Origin: Vreelandella andesensis
GTDB taxonomy: Bacteria; Pseudomonadota; Gammaproteobacteria; Pseudomonadales; Halomonadaceae
DNA length: 64,000 bases
Assembly: GCF_003989795.1 (NCBI RefSeq)
Contig: NZ_RZHG01000015.1
Coordinates: 62,001 to 126,000 of the forward strand
Direction: 5' to 3'
The translations under genes were made by a program, and so were the position numbers. Under the pieces are notes generated by a model that had not been told where the DNA came from, made no database searches, and saw nothing but the letters and a program-made list of their open reading frames with translations. Shown piece by piece: positions 39,493-49,691 of the stretch. Position 1 is the stretch's first letter; every line of letters begins with the position of its first letter.

Positions 39493-41007
39493 TTACTCGC
39501 TAGCTTCGGGGCGCATCGCTGGGAACAGCAACACGTCGCGAATAGAGGGGCTATCGGTAAACAGCATCACCAACCGGTCAATACCAATCCCCTCGCCGGC
39601 CGTTGGCGGTAAGCCATACTCCAGTGCGCGCACGTAGTCAGCGTCAAAATACATCGCTTCCAGATCACCGGCATCTTTCTCGGCGGCCTGCTCGCGGAAG
39701 CGTTCAGCCTGATCTTCAGCGTCGTTAAGCTCCGAGAAACCGTTGGCGATTTCTCGGCCACCGACAAAGAACTCAAAGCGGTCAGTAACGAAGGGGTTAG
39801 CATCGTTACGACGCGCCAGCGGGCTTACTTCTGCTGGGTATTCAGTGATGAATGTCGGCTGATCCAGTTTGTGCTCGGCCACTTCCTCGAAGATCTCGGT
39901 CTGAACTTTGCCCAGCCCCCAGCTCGGTTTCACCTTGATACCCAGCTTTTCTGCTACAGCCTGCGCAGCTTCCAGCGTATCCAGATCCGCATCGGTGATG
40001 CCGTCGCCATGATCAAGAATCGCCTGGCGTAACGTCAGGCGATGGAAAGGTTGGCCGAAGTCGTAGCTGGCTCCTTGATAAGTGATACTGGTGGTGCCCA
40101 GCACTTCTTGCGCGGCGGTACGCAGCATCGCTTCGGTCATATCGAGCAGGTCGCGATAATCCGCGTAGGCCCAATAGAACTCGACCATGGTGAACTCAGG
40201 GTTGTGTCGCGTAGACAACCCTTCGTTACGGAAATTACGATTAATTTCAAATACTTTCTCGAAACCACCCACCACCAGGCGTTTGAGGTAAAGCTCTGGT
40301 GCAATACGCAGATACATATCAATATCCAGCGCATTATGGTGGGTAATAAACGGTCGTGCCGCTGCACCGCCAGGAATCGGCTGTAGCATCGGCGTTTCAA
40401 CTTCCATGAAACCACGAGCTTCAAAGAAACGGCGCATGGAGCTAATTACCGCCGCGCGGGTCTCAAACACCTTCCGCGACTGTGGGTTCATGATCAGGTC
40501 AACGTAGCGCTGGCGGTAGCGCGCTTCCTGATCAGTCAGGCCATGGAACTTATCCGGCAGCGGACGCAGACTCTTCGTTAATAGCTGCGCTTCTACCATC
40601 ATCACGTACAGGTCGCCCTTACCCGACTTATGCACCGGACCACGCGCGGCGACGATATCACCGATATCCCACCCTTTGATGTCTTCAAGCACGTCAGCAG
40701 GCAGGCCCTTTTTATCCACGTACAGCTGAATCTGGCCGGCCACATCTTGAATCACGATAAAAGGACCACGCTTACGCATGACCCGCCCAGCCACCGATGC
40801 GTGATGATCAAGCGCTTCAAGCTCCGCTTTATCCTTTTCGCCCAGCAGGTTGTGTAATTCAACCGTGAGACTGTCACGGCGAAAATCGTTCGGGAAAGCG
40901 CTCTTACCTTGCTCAGCAGCGCGTTCACGGCGAGCCGCGAGCTTGGCACGGCGCTCAGCGATGAGGTGGTTTTCGTTATCGAGAGAAGACGCGTCTTGGT
41001 TAGCCAT
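39493..41007 (-). CDS. lysS: lysyl-tRNA synthetase, class II
   Basis: 504 residues, like E. coli LysS (505). The N-terminal OB fold has [17 protein letters not shown]. Class II motifs: motif 1 in [17 protein letters not shown], motif 2 [20 protein letters not shown] and motif 3 [13 protein letters not shown]. Thirty-four bases after prfB, the usual prfB-lysS pair. Confidence 0.98.
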   Translation of the reverse strand: MANQDASSLDNENHLIAERRAKLAARRERAAEQGKSAFPNDFRRDSLTVELHNLLGEKDKAELEALDHHASVAGRVMRKRGPFIVIQDVAGQIQLYVDKKGLPADVLEDIKGWDIGDIVAARGPVHKSGKGDLYVMMVEAQLLTKSLRPLPDKFHGLTDQEARYRQRYVDLIMNPQSRKVFETRAAVISSMRRFFEARGFMEVETPMLQPIPGGAAARPFITHHNALDIDMYLRIAPELYLKRLVVGGFEKVFEINRNFRNEGLSTRHNPEFTMVEFYWAYADYRDLLDMTEAMLRTAAQEVLGTTSITYQGASYDFGQPFHRLTLRQAILDHGDGITDADLDTLEAAQAVAEKLGIKVKPSWGLGKVQTEIFEEVAEHKLDQPTFITEYPAEVSPLARRNDANPFVTDRFEFFVGGREIANGFSELNDAEDQAERFREQAAEKDAGDLEAMYFDADYVRALEYGLPPTAGEGIGIDRLVMLFTDSPSIRDVLLFPAMRPEASE

Positions 41008-41041
41008 CGGGCACCCTGTTCATGTTCAAACGCTAAAAAAA

Positions 41042-42140
41042 TTACAAACCCTGCTTTAGGCTAGCGACGATGAACTGATCTAAATCGCCGTCAAGCACTT
41101 TGTCGCAGTTGCTAGACTGAACGCCAGTACGCAGGTCTTTGATGCGTTGATCGTCCAGCACATACGAGCGAATTTGGCTACCCCAGCCGATATCGGCTTT
41201 TGAGTCTTCCGCTTCCTGCTTGGCCGCATTGCGCTTTTGCATTTCGTGTTCCCACAGCTTCGCTTTCAACTGCTTCATGGCGAAGTCGCGGTTGGCGTGT
41301 TGGCTGCGCTGGCTCTGACACGCCACCACAATGCCGCTAGGCTCGTGGGTAATCCGCACCGCTGAGTCGGTGGTGTTAACGTGCTGACCACCTGCACCGC
41401 TGGAGCGGTAGGTGTCTACCCGCAAGTCAGAAGGGTTAATGTCAACCTCAAAACTGTCGTCAATTTCCGGCGACAGAAATACCGATGCAAACGACGTGTG
41501 ACGACGGCCACCGGAATCAAACGGGCTTTTGCGCACTAAGCGGTGAACACCGGTTTCGGTGCGCAACCAGCCGAAGGCGTAGTCACCTTGAATATGCAGC
41601 GACACCGACTTGATGCCCGCTACCTCACCTGCGGAAATTTCGATAATCTCTGCTTTGAAACCGTGGTTTTCTGCCCAGCGTAAGTACATACGTAGCAGGA
41701 TATTCGCCCAGTCTTGGGCTTCAGTACCGCCCGACCCCGACTGAATATCCATATAGGCGTTATTCTCATCCATTTCACCGGAAAACATGCGGCGAAATTC
41801 AAGCCTTTCCAGTGCCGCTTGCAGACCATCGAGCTCTTTGCGCACCTCATCGACGGTGCCTTCGTCATCTTCCATTTCCGCAAGCTCAAGCAGGTCACGG
41901 CTGTCAATCAAGCCCTGATCAAGCTCATCAATGGTGGCCACAATCGCTTCAAGCGAGGCGCGCTCTTTACCCAGCTTTTGGGCATAGTCTGGATCGTTCC
42001 AGACATTAGGGTCTTCAAGCTCGCGGGTTACTTCTTCTAGCCGATCTTTGCGTTCGGCATAGTCAAAGATACCCCCTAAGAACGTCTGTCCGCTCAGACA
42101 GGTCCTTGATCTGGTTATGTATCGGATTTGTTTCCAACAT
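41042..42140 (-). CDS. prfB: peptide chain release factor 2 (programmed +1 frameshift)
   Basis: Releases peptides at UGA and UAA. Translation starts at ATG 42140 ([20 protein letters not shown]) and reaches an in-frame TGA at 42063-42065 after 25 codons. The shift site AGGGGGTATCTTTGAC is the classic one: an internal Shine-Dalgarno (AGGGGG), CTT, then TGA. Skipping one base gives [12 protein letters not shown] and the rest, 365 residues in total, the same as E. coli RF2. The codon-recognition tripeptide SPF (RKSPFDSGG) and the GGQ motif (GAGGQHVN) are present. UGA decoding by RF2 itself controls the shift, so this is autoregulation. Confidence 0.97.
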
Positions 42141-42334
42141 GGATCGCCTAGCCTTGGTCAGTATCGCACGGTTCAAAAGAGACAGACGCCGCTGGGGCGG
42201 CTATACGCCTAGGCTTAAAAAATGCCGGCGCTAGCCGCCACAGCGGCGAAATTCTGAGATGCATTGTAACGAAAACCAACGCTTACCGCACCCACCCCGC
42301 ACGGATAGTCACTCGGCAAAAATCCCAGCTAAAA

Positions 42335-42360
42335 GCAAAAAACCCGGCCGAGGCCGGGTC
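42335..42360 (-). terminator. fadL terminator
   Basis: ACCCGGCC and GGCCGGGT around a two-base loop (realistically a four-base loop), followed on the minus strand by TTTTTT. About 45 bases beyond the fadL stop. Confidence 0.85.
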
Positions 42361-42404
42361 AGTAACTAACAAAAATCGATCAGTAAGTGTTAACGCCCTA
42401 TGCA

Positions 42405-43757
42405 TCAGAAACGGTAGGTAAGCTGAGCACCGAAACCATGGGCTTCGTTTTTATAGTCTGCTGAGTAAGTGGCACCGCCAACGGCCATCCCACCGGTTTG
42501 GGCACTGGCGAGCAAGTCTTGGCGATCTTGCTCAACAAAGGTGCTGCGCTCGGTAAGGTAGGAGTAGGCGAAATCCAGCGTCAGGTCAGCCGTGGGGGTC
42601 CAGCCAGCACCGATTGAGAAGATACGGCGCTCATCGGACGGGATGCGCACGCTGCGGTCTTGGTCATTAGTGGGGGTGAAGTCTAACGCCACACCTGCGC
42701 GTAGCGCTACGGTTGGCGTTAACTGATATTCACCACCAGTGGAGAACGCCCAAGCATTCGAGTAGTTTTGCTGCTCGTTAGTAATCTCGTTGCCCTGGCT
42801 ACCCAGGATCGAAATTTCCTCAAACTGGCTCCAACGAACCCATGATGCGCCAAACATTAGCTTCAAACGATCGGTCATCTGCTGGGTCAGCGAGAAATTC
42901 AACGTTTCGGGCGTAGTCAAATCCAGGTTAGCGGTATCGGCACGTACCACATTGCCCAGCGGGTCTGTCGCTTGAAAGGTACCTTCCAATTCATATTCCA
43001 CCGCAGAGCGATAGGTCAGGCCAAGCGTTGTTTCTGGCACTGGTTGATAAATCACCCCTAGGTTATAGCCCCAGCCGTCATCGTCGCCTTCTACCCGTGA
43101 ATCCACGTCCCCAGCTGCATTGAAGGCAGCGCTAGTGGGCAGTTGCCGACGTAGCTCGCCTTCCACTTGGTTGTACGTGACACCAATACCCGCCGACCAC
43201 TGGTCGTTAAAGCGATATGACACGGTTGGCTGCGCGCTCACCACGCGCAGCTCAGTGAAGTCACCGAAGTAGCGTCCTTGGAAATTCTCTTCATACTCAG
43301 TTTTTGAACCGAATGGCGCATACACACCGAAACCAAACGCCAGCCGCTCATTCACTGGGTGGGCATAGAATGCAAAAGGAACCAGCGTACCTGGCACCAT
43401 ATCACCATCGTTAGTGCCAGGAATCGCACCCACAGGAACCTGCGTACCAATAGGCGCGCCACCCTGAGCAATACCCGCATCCAGCGTACGGCTTGCAGTC
43501 ACATTACTGATATCAGTATCGACACTTAGGAACGTGCCACCTGCAGTAATCTGTGCACGGTCAAGAAACGACATACCTGCTGGGTTTCCGTAAACAATCG
43601 TTGCATCGTTAACATTTGAGCTACGGCCTGCGTGACCGTACCCCTGTCCGCTGACGCTCTGCTCATTGATTTGATATCCGCCTGCTTGCGCCTGACCAGC
43701 AAAAGCGACTGATGCTACTGCGGCGGCCAGGGTAAGTTTTTTAAATTTATTATGCAT
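42405..43757 (-). CDS. outer-membrane transport protein, FadL family
   Basis: 450 residues. A 25-residue signal peptide (MHNKFKKLTL, then AVASVAFAGQAQA) precedes mature GGYQINEQSVSGQGYGHAG. The FadL-type N-terminal hatch has NDATIVYGNPAGMSFL (the NPA motif), and the C-terminus ends in an aromatic strand, AHGFGAQLTYRF, ending in Phe as porins do. The family takes up long-chain fatty acids or hydrophobic aromatics; which one cannot be told here. Upstream lie 259 AT-rich bases shared with the MerR gene. I see CGAACGGTTG, a weak match to acyl-CoA-responsive operators, but no firm call. Confidence 0.9.
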   Translation of the reverse strand: MHNKFKKLTLAAAVASVAFAGQAQAGGYQINEQSVSGQGYGHAGRSSNVNDATIVYGNPAGMSFLDRAQITAGGTFLSVDTDISNVTASRTLDAGIAQGGAPIGTQVPVGAIPGTNDGDMVPGTLVPFAFYAHPVNERLAFGFGVYAPFGSKTEYEENFQGRYFGDFTELRVVSAQPTVSYRFNDQWSAGIGVTYNQVEGELRRQLPTSAAFNAAGDVDSRVEGDDDGWGYNLGVIYQPVPETTLGLTYRSAVEYELEGTFQATDPLGNVVRADTANLDLTTPETLNFSLTQQMTDRLKLMFGASWVRWSQFEEISILGSQGNEITNEQQNYSNAWAFSTGGEYQLTPTVALRAGVALDFTPTNDQDRSVRIPSDERRIFSIGAGWTPTADLTLDFAYSYLTERSTFVEQDRQDLLASAQTGGMAVGGATYSADYKNEAHGFGAQLTYRF

Positions 43758-43951
43758 AGTGGGCCTCTGTTCCCAATGATCCGATGGATATTGCCATCCA
43801 CCCTCTTTGTTTTAACACCCCAGTTTTCGCCCAATGACCGCTTGGGATCAAGGGCAAACGAGCGTTTTATTTCGGTTTTGACTTATACATTAGTCGAACG
43901 GTTGTTTTAAATCAGTGTTTTAGTCATTTTGATTAAAGGCCTCAATACCGC

Positions 43952-43983
43952 TTGACCTGAGTGTTACCCATAGGTTTTACACT
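43952..43983 (+). promoter_or_regulatory. MerR-type promoter/operator for the copper operon
   Basis: TTGACC (-35, 43952-43957) and TTACAC or TACACT (-10, ~43977-43983) are separated by 19-20 bases rather than 17, with ACCT and AGGT arms 13 bases apart inside the spacer. A stretched spacer with such a dyad is the hallmark of MerR/CueR-controlled promoters. It faces the merR-copA genes. Confidence 0.65.
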
Positions 43984-44016
43984 AGAAAATATTAAAACTT
44001 CCACGTAGAGGATGCT

Positions 44017-44475
44017 ATGCAGCCTGGAGCGATGAAGGTCGGCGAGCTTGCCAAACGCGGTAGTGTTACCGCGGAAACAGTTCGTCATTACGCCCGCGAA
44101 GGGTTGCTGGCACCGACACGCCACCCTGATAACGGCTACCAGCTATTTTCAACGACTGACCTAGAGCGGCTGCACTTTATTCAACGCGCACGCAAGCTCG
44201 GATTTAGTGTCTCAGAGATTCGCGACATTCTAGCTCACGCTGATCAAGGCGACTCCCCATGCCCATTGGTGCGCGACTTACTTACCCATCGGCTACCACA
44301 AATTCGCGCGCGCATCGCCGAGCTTGAAGCGCTTGCTCAGCGGATGGAACAGGCTTTAGAGAGCTGGCAACACATGCCCGATGGCATACCAGACGGCCAT
44401 AGCCTATGCCGTTTAATTGAGAACTTTCCCGAGGAGGCACCATGCAACCAAGCACCCTGCAGCCACAACCGCTGA
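44017..44475 (+). CDS. MerR family metal-responsive regulator (CueR-like context)
   Basis: 152 residues. The N-terminal winged helix-turn-helix reads [20 protein letters not shown], then [20 protein letters not shown] dimerisation helix follows ([19 protein letters not shown]). Candidate metal ligands are Cys in SPCPLVRDL, Cys in HSLCRLIE, and a C-terminal pair in CNQAPCSHN. This set is not the plain CueR C-x7-C loop, so metal preference is inferred from copA alone. The first ATG has GAGGA; an internal ATG at 44032 is also possible. Overlaps copA by 34 bases. Confidence 0.85.
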   Translation: MQPGAMKVGELAKRGSVTAETVRHYAREGLLAPTRHPDNGYQLFSTTDLERLHFIQRARKLGFSVSEIRDILAHADQGDSPCPLVRDLLTHRLPQIRARIAELEALAQRMEQALESWQHMPDGIPDGHSLCRLIENFPEEAPCNQAPCSHNR

Positions 44476-46988
44476 TTCGCACCGTGCCGGGCATGAACTG
44501 CCAGGGCTGTGTAAAGCGCATGCGCGAGGCGATTCAAGCCGCAGACCCTAACGCCAACATAGAAGGTTTTCCCGCTGACAAACGCCTGGAAGTCACCAGT
44601 GCGCTAGACGGTAAAGCGCTCGACGACACACTAAGCGAGGCAGGTTATCCGCCGAGTGATACCCGCAGTGAAGCGCAACCGCAGGCGGATAGTGAAACTG
44701 CGCAAATGGCTGACAAAGCTAACATCAATAAGGCGACTGAAAACGGGACGCCTACCGATGCTCCTCAGCAGAGGCTTTTGATTAGCGGCATGACCTGTGC
44801 AGGCTGCGTAAAAAGTGTCGAGAAGGCGCTTATTAATACCTCTGGCGTTACCGCCGCCTCGGTCAATTTTGGCACACACACGGCTCAAGTAACGGGCAGT
44901 GCTGAGCGCGAGACGCTGATTGACGCCGTGGCAGCAGCGGGCTACCGCGCTGAACCCATTGTGGATATGCGCGAGGCCGAACGTACTCGTGAAGCCCAAG
45001 AAGCAGTGACCTATCGCCAGCGATTGCGCGGCAGCATGTTGTCATTAGCGCTGGCTATTCCGCTTATGCTGAGCATGTTCGTTTACCACCCGCATCCAAT
45101 GGGAATGGGGCGCCTTTATTGGCTTGTTATTGGCCTACTTACCCTCGCTATTTTGGCATTTCCAGGGCGGCATTTTTTTACCAACGCGTGGAAACAGTTC
45201 AAGCACCACCAGGCCAATATGGATACGCTCGTGGCCATGGGCACGGGTACCGCCTGGCTCTACTCAATGATGGTGGTACTCTTTGCCCCCTGGCTGCCAG
45301 AGGTCGCCCAGGGCATTTACTTTGAAGCATCGGCCATGGTGGTCGGGCTAATCCTGCTCGGCAACGCCATGGAGCTACGTGCCCGAGGCCGCACCAGCAG
45401 TGCGTTAAAACGCCTGCTAGACCTGCAGGAGAAAACAGCGCGTGTGATTCGTAATGGCCAAGAGCAGGAAATACCTGTTGACGACGTAGCGATAGACGAC
45501 CACATCCGCGTGCGCCCTGGAGAACGACTACCCGTCGATGGCATCGTGATCGATGGTCAAAGCTATATCGATGAATCCATGCTGACCGGTGAGCCGTTGC
45601 CCGTTCATAAAAATAGTGATGACGTTGTCAGCGCGGGTACAGTTAACGGTAAGGGCAGCCTAGTCTACCGTGCCACTCATGTAGGCAGCGATACCCGTCT
45701 GGGACGCATCACCGAACAAGTCGCCAGCGCGCAAAATTCTCGTCCACCAATTGGCGAACTCGCCGACACGATATCGGGCATTTTTGTGCCCAGCGTCATG
45801 ATCATCGCCGTACTCACCGCGCTGATCTGGTTTAACGTCGGCCCTGTCCCCGTGGTGATTCATATGCTGGTGACCGCGACCACGGTGCTAATTATCGCCT
45901 GTCCCTGCGCGTTAGGGCTAGCAACACCGATTTCCACCATGATTGGGGTCGGCAAAGCCGCTGAGCACGGCGTGCTGGTAAGAAGCGGTGAAGCGCTGCA
46001 GACCGCCAGCCGAATCACCACTTTAGTGGTGGACAAAACCGGTACGCTGACCGAAGGCAAACCCCGTGTGACCGATGCCACTGTGCTACATAGTGATGCT
46101 TCGCAAGTGTTGGCCTGGGTAGCTGCCCTGGAAAGCCGTTCGGAACATCCGTTAGCCAATGCACTAACGGCTTATGCTGAAGAGCATAATGCCCCCACTG
46201 AAACACTGGATACGTTTGATAGCGTCACCGGCGGTGGCGTGAAAGGCAGCACTCATACAGGCGTTTCCCTGCTACTGGGCAATGCCCGCTTATTGGAAGA
46301 GGCCGGCGTGGATCTAGCCTCCGCAGTGGAGAACGTGCGCCAGCTAGAAGCGAAAGCGCGTTCGTTGGTATATCTAGCCGCCAATGGCGAGCTAGTGGCG
46401 CTATTCGGCATCAGTGACCCGCTGCGCGCCGACGCCGCTACCGCAGTGAAACGCCTCCAAGAGGATGGGCTAACTGTTGTCATGCTTACTGGCGATAATG
46501 AACACACCGCTGCCGCCGTGGCACGGGAAGTCGGCATCAGCGAGTTTAAGGCAGGCATGACGCCCGATGATAAACACGCGGAAATTGAGCGTCGTCAACA
46601 GGCAGGTGAGATAGTCGGAATGGTCGGTGACGGCATTAACGACGCCCCGGCACTGGCTCGTGCCAACGTTGGTTTTGCCATTGGCCAGGGTACCGACATC
46701 GCCATGGAGAGTGCCGGGATTACCTTGATGCGTGGTTCGCTACACGGTGTGGCCACCGCCATTGAATTAAGCCGGGCGACGCTTACCAACATCAAACAAA
46801 ACCTAGTCGGTGCTTTTGGCTATAACGTGCTGTGCATTCCGATTGCCGCAGGCGTGCTTTACCCCTTCACTGGTATGCTGCTGTCACCCATCATTGCCGG
46901 CGCAGCCATGTCGCTGTCGTCAATCACCGTAGTTAGTAACGCCAACCGTTTACGGCTTTGGAAGCCTACTCAACAGGAGGTCTCATGA
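44442..46988 (+). CDS. copA: copper-exporting P1B-type ATPase
   Basis: Pumps Cu(I) from the cytoplasm. 848 residues. Two N-terminal metal-binding domains: GMNCQGC near residue 18 and GMTCAGC near 118. Eight membrane helices with the Cu(I) motif [10 protein letters not shown]. Phosphorylation site [13 protein letters not shown] motif SEHPLA, hinge [11 protein letters not shown], and the C-terminal YNVLCIP and [12 protein letters not shown] typical of Cu(I)-ATPases. GAGGAGG lies just before the ATG. Preceded by the overlapping MerR gene, and followed by a coupled 24-codon membrane peptide. Expected to be induced by excess copper through the operator at 43952-43983. Confidence 0.96.
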   Translation: MQPSTLQPQPLIRTVPGMNCQGCVKRMREAIQAADPNANIEGFPADKRLEVTSALDGKALDDTLSEAGYPPSDTRSEAQPQADSETAQMADKANINKATENGTPTDAPQQRLLISGMTCAGCVKSVEKALINTSGVTAASVNFGTHTAQVTGSAERETLIDAVAAAGYRAEPIVDMREAERTREAQEAVTYRQRLRGSMLSLALAIPLMLSMFVYHPHPMGMGRLYWLVIGLLTLAILAFPGRHFFTNAWKQFKHHQANMDTLVAMGTGTAWLYSMMVVLFAPWLPEVAQGIYFEASAMVVGLILLGNAMELRARGRTSSALKRLLDLQEKTARVIRNGQEQEIPVDDVAIDDHIRVRPGERLPVDGIVIDGQSYIDESMLTGEPLPVHKNSDDVVSAGTVNGKGSLVYRATHVGSDTRLGRITEQVASAQNSRPPIGELADTISGIFVPSVMIIAVLTALIWFNVGPVPVVIHMLVTATTVLIIACPCALGLATPISTMIGVGKAAEHGVLVRSGEALQTASRITTLVVDKTGTLTEGKPRVTDATVLHSDASQVLAWVAALESRSEHPLANALTAYAEEHNAPTETLDTFDSVTGGGVKGSTHTGVSLLLGNARLLEEAGVDLASAVENVRQLEAKARSLVYLAANGELVALFGISDPLRADAATAVKRLQEDGLTVVMLTGDNEHTAAAVAREVGISEFKAGMTPDDKHAEIERRQQAGEIVGMVGDGINDAPALARANVGFAIGQGTDIAMESAGITLMRGSLHGVATAIELSRATLTNIKQNLVGAFGYNVLCIPIAAGVLYPFTGMLLSPIIAGAAMSLSSITVVSNANRLRLWKPTQQEVS

Positions 46989-47059
46989 GCATCCTGGTTA
47001 ATCTCGCAGGCCTTGGCCTTATCGCCGCTATTGTAGGGTGGTTTTGGCTTAGCGCTTGA
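46985..47059 (+). CDS. 24-residue single-helix membrane microprotein coupled to copA
   Basis: [20 protein letters not shown] followed by WLSA: one hydrophobic helix with two glycine-spaced faces and aromatic residues at one end. The ATG overlaps the copA stop (ATGA), and AGGAGG sits five bases upstream, a stronger site than most genes here. Too short for usual gene calling. By position and build it is like KdpF or other small subunits that stabilise P-type ATPases, but no homology is claimed. It could also be a metal-transport-associated CcoS-like remnant. Confidence 0.6.
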   Translation: MSILVNLAGLGLIAAIVGWFWLSA

Positions 47060-47114
47060 TAGGAAAATAGTGCCACAGGGGTATCGTTAACACGAATAAC
47101 GCCCCCTCTTAGCG

Positions 47115-47990
47115 TTAATACAGCCTTACATCTTTCAGCCAATACCAATCGGTTGGCGCTTGGCGTACCCAGGTTTCGAACAATGCATCCATTTGCTCGG
47201 AATAGCTGATGGCCTGTTCCCGACTGGTCAAACGAGGCTCCCTTGGCAACGGGGGATGTACTGTTAGTGTCATTTCAGCGCCCTGGTGCCGCGTCACGCA
47301 TAACGGTAAAATTTGCGCACCTTGACTGGCGGCCAGTCTAGCGGCCATCCAACGGTTTCCCCGCGCCAATGGCTCTTTCCCAAACGCCGGGATATGCCCA
47401 TTCGGGCTCGGCTCATCAGGCATGATTGATACGCTGGCTCCCTGCGACAGGGCATTCATCAATTGTCGCATGGGCTGGGGCTGTGCCGTAGAGACAAAGT
47501 GGGCATGTGGCATTATCGCCTGCCGTGCGCGCATGGCGAGCGCCATGCGTGCTTCGGTTTCTCTTGGCTCGTAAAGGACATATAGCGAATCCAATGCTCG
47601 CCCCAAAAACGCTAAACCGGTTTCCCAGTTAGCCAGATGCGGGGTGACAATGAGGCAAGGCCCCGACAGTGACTGGATCGCTTCTTCATTGACGATATGA
47701 AATTTAGGGCTGCGCACCAACCTCGGCAGAACGGGGATCTCGGCGTATACACGCCCCATCTGCTCCCCATAAGCCATCAGCAATTCTCGGCGCTCACTGG
47801 TTTCCAGCGTTCGATCATTCAAAAACTCAAGATTGCCCACCAGACGTTCGACCCAACGTGCTTGCCTATTCCAGGCTTGCTTGGCATAACGTCTTCCTAA
47901 TCGTGCCCCCAGAGCTGAGACAGCCGACACCGGCAACCCTTGCATTACAACTGCTAGTACCGCATCACGATCAATCACAGGTCTTGTCAT
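47115..47990 (-). CDS. LpxL/HtrB-family lysophospholipid (lauroyl) acyltransferase-like protein
   Basis: 291 residues. Catalytic H-x4-E motif visible as HLANWE, preceded by LIVTPHLAN; IMPDEPSP and LARGNRWMAARLAASQGAQI follow, as in the lipid A late acyltransferase family. An N-terminal membrane helix is weak (AVLAVVMQGLPVSAVSALG). In typical LpxL the substrate is Kdo2-lipid IVA and acyl-ACP. Four bases after the P450 gene, so both are probably on one transcript, which suggests a lipid-modifying pair rather than housekeeping LpxL. Confidence 0.82.
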   Translation of the reverse strand: MTRPVIDRDAVLAVVMQGLPVSAVSALGARLGRRYAKQAWNRQARWVERLVGNLEFLNDRTLETSERRELLMAYGEQMGRVYAEIPVLPRLVRSPKFHIVNEEAIQSLSGPCLIVTPHLANWETGLAFLGRALDSLYVLYEPRETEARMALAMRARQAIMPHAHFVSTAQPQPMRQLMNALSQGASVSIMPDEPSPNGHIPAFGKEPLARGNRWMAARLAASQGAQILPLCVTRHQGAEMTLTVHPPLPREPRLTSREQAISYSEQMDALFETWVRQAPTDWYWLKDVRLY

Positions 47991-47994
47991 GGGG

Positions 47995-49464
47995 TTACCG
48001 TGGTTGCAACTTCATCGGCAGCCCCCCTTGGGGGCGCAACGTAAGTCGGCACTCAATCGCCACCTGATGATCAGGCAGCAACGTTGGCGTGAAATGTTGC
48101 GCTAATGTGGCTAGGCAAAGCACCCCCTCGTAAAGTCCGAAGCGCTTGCCCAGACAAACACGGGGCCCCACGCTAAAGGGGAGATAGGTGAATTTATCTG
48201 GACGAGGCACCTTAGGCAGAAAGCGCTCGGGAACAAAATGATTTGGCGCTTCCCATAGCTTGCGATGCCGATGCATCAGCCATGGGGACACTAGCAAAAC
48301 GGTACCAGGGCGCACTTCACGGTTACGAATCTGGTCAGCACCTCGCGCTTGGCGACTTAGCATAGGCACCGGCGGATATAGCCGCATGGCTTCCTCGAAT
48401 ACCGCCATTGTATAGGGCAGTTTGGCGACATCTTCATAGCGCGGCGTCCTGCCTCCGAGCACGTCATCAAGCTCTTGCTGCAGTAGCGCCATGGCCTGTC
48501 GATCATAATCGAGTAAGTACCAGCACCATGCCAATGCGTTAGCGGTGGTTTCATGCCCTGCCATAAACATGACAATCGCTTCATTACGCACTGCTTTACG
48601 CCCCATCGGGCAGCCATTATTTCCGCCGTCTTTCATAGACGCCATAAAGCTTTCAATCAGGCTATGCTGCCCTTGCCCTGACCTAGACGTATGGCGGTCA
48701 ATAATGCGGTCAATAATTTCATGCACTTGTTTTGCTGAGTAGCGCGTACGCGCTCTTCGTAAAGGATTACCTAACAAACTTAAAAAAGGCAGTCCCAGCA
48801 TATTGGCCATATCCAAATGTTCAGAATGGCGCTGGTACTCGGTAAAACCAGCCACTACCTGCTCTGCCTCTTCATCCGTTGTGTCATCCCCAAAAATCGT
48901 TCGGCCAATAATACGCGCCGTCAAATGAGCCATCTCAGTCAACATATCAATCGGCGCATCCGACGGATGGTGGGTCCATTGTCTGACCGTTTCCTCTGCC
49001 GAGGCGGTCATGGTGGTACAAAAACCAGGTAAGAGCGCGTTAGTTAGCGATGGTGCACACTGGCGTCGACGCTGACGCCACAAATCGCCATCGCTGACAA
49101 ACAGCCCGTCATCAAGTAGAGGTTCCAGCGCACGGCGCATTTGCGGGCTTTTACGGTCATAGTTGTCGTGCTGCTCAAGAAAAACGCGGCGCACCGTATC
49201 AGGGCTATTGCATAGCACATAATCCTGATTCAACAGCTTCATACGCGAGGTACGTATCGAGTAGTCCTTCTCCCGCCATACAGAAAGCAAATCATGCTGT
49301 GCTCGATGCATGCGGAACATGATGCCTTCGTTTTCTGCAACAGGCTTTACTCTAACCGGCGGCTCCAGGCATTGCGCTCGTTTCAATGCATCGGCCAGCC
49401 GCTGATTATCATCTGCTTTATTTGCGATTACTTCTGATTTACTTAAAACAATATCGTGATCCAT
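47995..49464 (-). CDS. cytochrome P450
   Basis: 489 residues from the ATG at 49464 (MDHDIVLSKSEV), chosen because AGGGCG lies upstream; an in-frame ATG at 49548 (MPMSNIHGWYERPKK) would add 28 residues. I-helix oxygen-activation motif AGHETTANAL, E-x-x-R in FEEAMRLYP (Glu and Arg conserved), and heme loop FSVGPRVCLGKRFG with the axial Cys. No membrane anchor or fused reductase, so it needs separate ferredoxin and reductase partners, which are not in this window. CYP family and substrate cannot be told; the E-x-x-R/PERF layout resembles CYP4- and CYP102-like fatty-acid hydroxylases. Confidence 0.9.
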   Translation of the reverse strand: MDHDIVLSKSEVIANKADDNQRLADALKRAQCLEPPVRVKPVAENEGIMFRMHRAQHDLLSVWREKDYSIRTSRMKLLNQDYVLCNSPDTVRRVFLEQHDNYDRKSPQMRRALEPLLDDGLFVSDGDLWRQRRRQCAPSLTNALLPGFCTTMTASAEETVRQWTHHPSDAPIDMLTEMAHLTARIIGRTIFGDDTTDEEAEQVVAGFTEYQRHSEHLDMANMLGLPFLSLLGNPLRRARTRYSAKQVHEIIDRIIDRHTSRSGQGQHSLIESFMASMKDGGNNGCPMGRKAVRNEAIVMFMAGHETTANALAWCWYLLDYDRQAMALLQQELDDVLGGRTPRYEDVAKLPYTMAVFEEAMRLYPPVPMLSRQARGADQIRNREVRPGTVLLVSPWLMHRHRKLWEAPNHFVPERFLPKVPRPDKFTYLPFSVGPRVCLGKRFGLYEGVLCLATLAQHFTPTLLPDHQVAIECRLTLRPQGGLPMKLQPR

Positions 49465-49691
49465 TATTCGCGCCCTGCTTGATATACGCATTCCTGGAAG
49501 GCGCTTTTTAGGCCTTTCATACCAGCCGTGTATGTTCGACATGGGCATCGGCCAGACAACATACGCGGGGCGTTTTGAGTGACCGTAACAAATGACGTGA
49601 AGGTACTTCGCGCGCAGACATTTGGCGCCGTAACGCTACCTTATCCAGCGTTGCGCTGAAACCCTTGATTATCTGCCCTGATTAGCGCTGT

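Noticed and set aside
43880..43920. FadR/PsrA-type operator upstream of fadL (CGAACGGTTG)
   Set aside because: Only a partial dyad; too short to distinguish from chance in an AT-rich gap.
49549..49691. Possible tRNA or attachment site between the P450 and yitT genes
   Set aside because: No cloverleaf or GTTCGA-type T-arm seen; same result in the other gaps inspected (4644-4860, 58979-59268, 60688-60867).
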